A stretch of DNA of 35,677 bases from Candidatus Firestoneibacteriota bacterium. GTDB taxonomy: Bacteria; Oederibacteriota; D2-FULL-39-29; CAIOVX01. The position numbers and the translations under genes were made by a program. Where the stretch lies: assembly GCA_903916325.1 (NCBI GenBank), contig CAIWWK010000107.1:1-35677 (forward strand), in the 5' to 3' direction. This document shows, one piece after another, positions 35,619-35,677 of the stretch. The notes beneath the pieces were generated by a model. The model saw only the letters and a list, made by a program, of their open reading frames with translations, was not told the origin of the DNA and did no database searches. The stretch's first letter is position 1. Every line of letters starts with the position of its first letter.

Positions 35619-35677
35619 CTATAGGTTTTTATTGTGTTTGATGGATGTGCCTTCTGCTATAAAGATAACATCTTCAC
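35619..35677 (-). CDS. 3' end of a further PhoU-like gene, truncated by the window edge
   Basis: Minus strand reads ...EDVIFIAEGTSIKHNKNL*, closely matching PhoU C-termini such as 'EDVIFMVSGKDIRHH' in this window. Confidence 0.65.
   Translation of the reverse strand, partial: EDVIFIAEGTSIKHNKNL

Overview
The window is ~35.7 kb from an unidentified, probably diderm bacterium (outer-membrane barrel, lipoprotein PstS). It is gene-dense and almost entirely minus-strand. From left to right it holds: ftsK/spoIIIE, an HtrA-like protease, a GH4 glycosidase, a PilZ protein, an inositol-monophosphatase-family protein, an RlmD-type rRNA methyltransferase, gatB, a transglutaminase-like protein and tRNA-Thr(CGT). 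Next is an unusual sugar ABC transporter pair: a MalG-like permease with a large insertion, and a solute-binding-protein/MalF-like permease fusion. A putative flavinylation / extracytosolic redox operon follows (NusG-II, Gx-EcfT fusion, beta-barrel, ApbE, FMN-binding protein, HK, RR). A strong sigma-54 promoter precedes it, and an NtrC-family regulator with a Cys-rich (two-CW-like) kinase lies immediately upstream. The right part has an MttB-like methyltransferase, two plus-strand secreted/envelope proteins, and a phosphate cluster: phoU-like fragment, phoU-like, Pho-box-like repeats, pstS, pstC, pstA, pstB, pstB, phoU. The most interesting signal is in the phosphate cluster. Two tandem PstB paralogs carry complementary motif losses that all fall in one composite ATP site, which predicts an asymmetric PstB heterodimer. 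A PhoU paralog that has lost the acidic metal-site residues lies in the same cluster. All calls come from reading the sequence and translations by eye; no database search was run.
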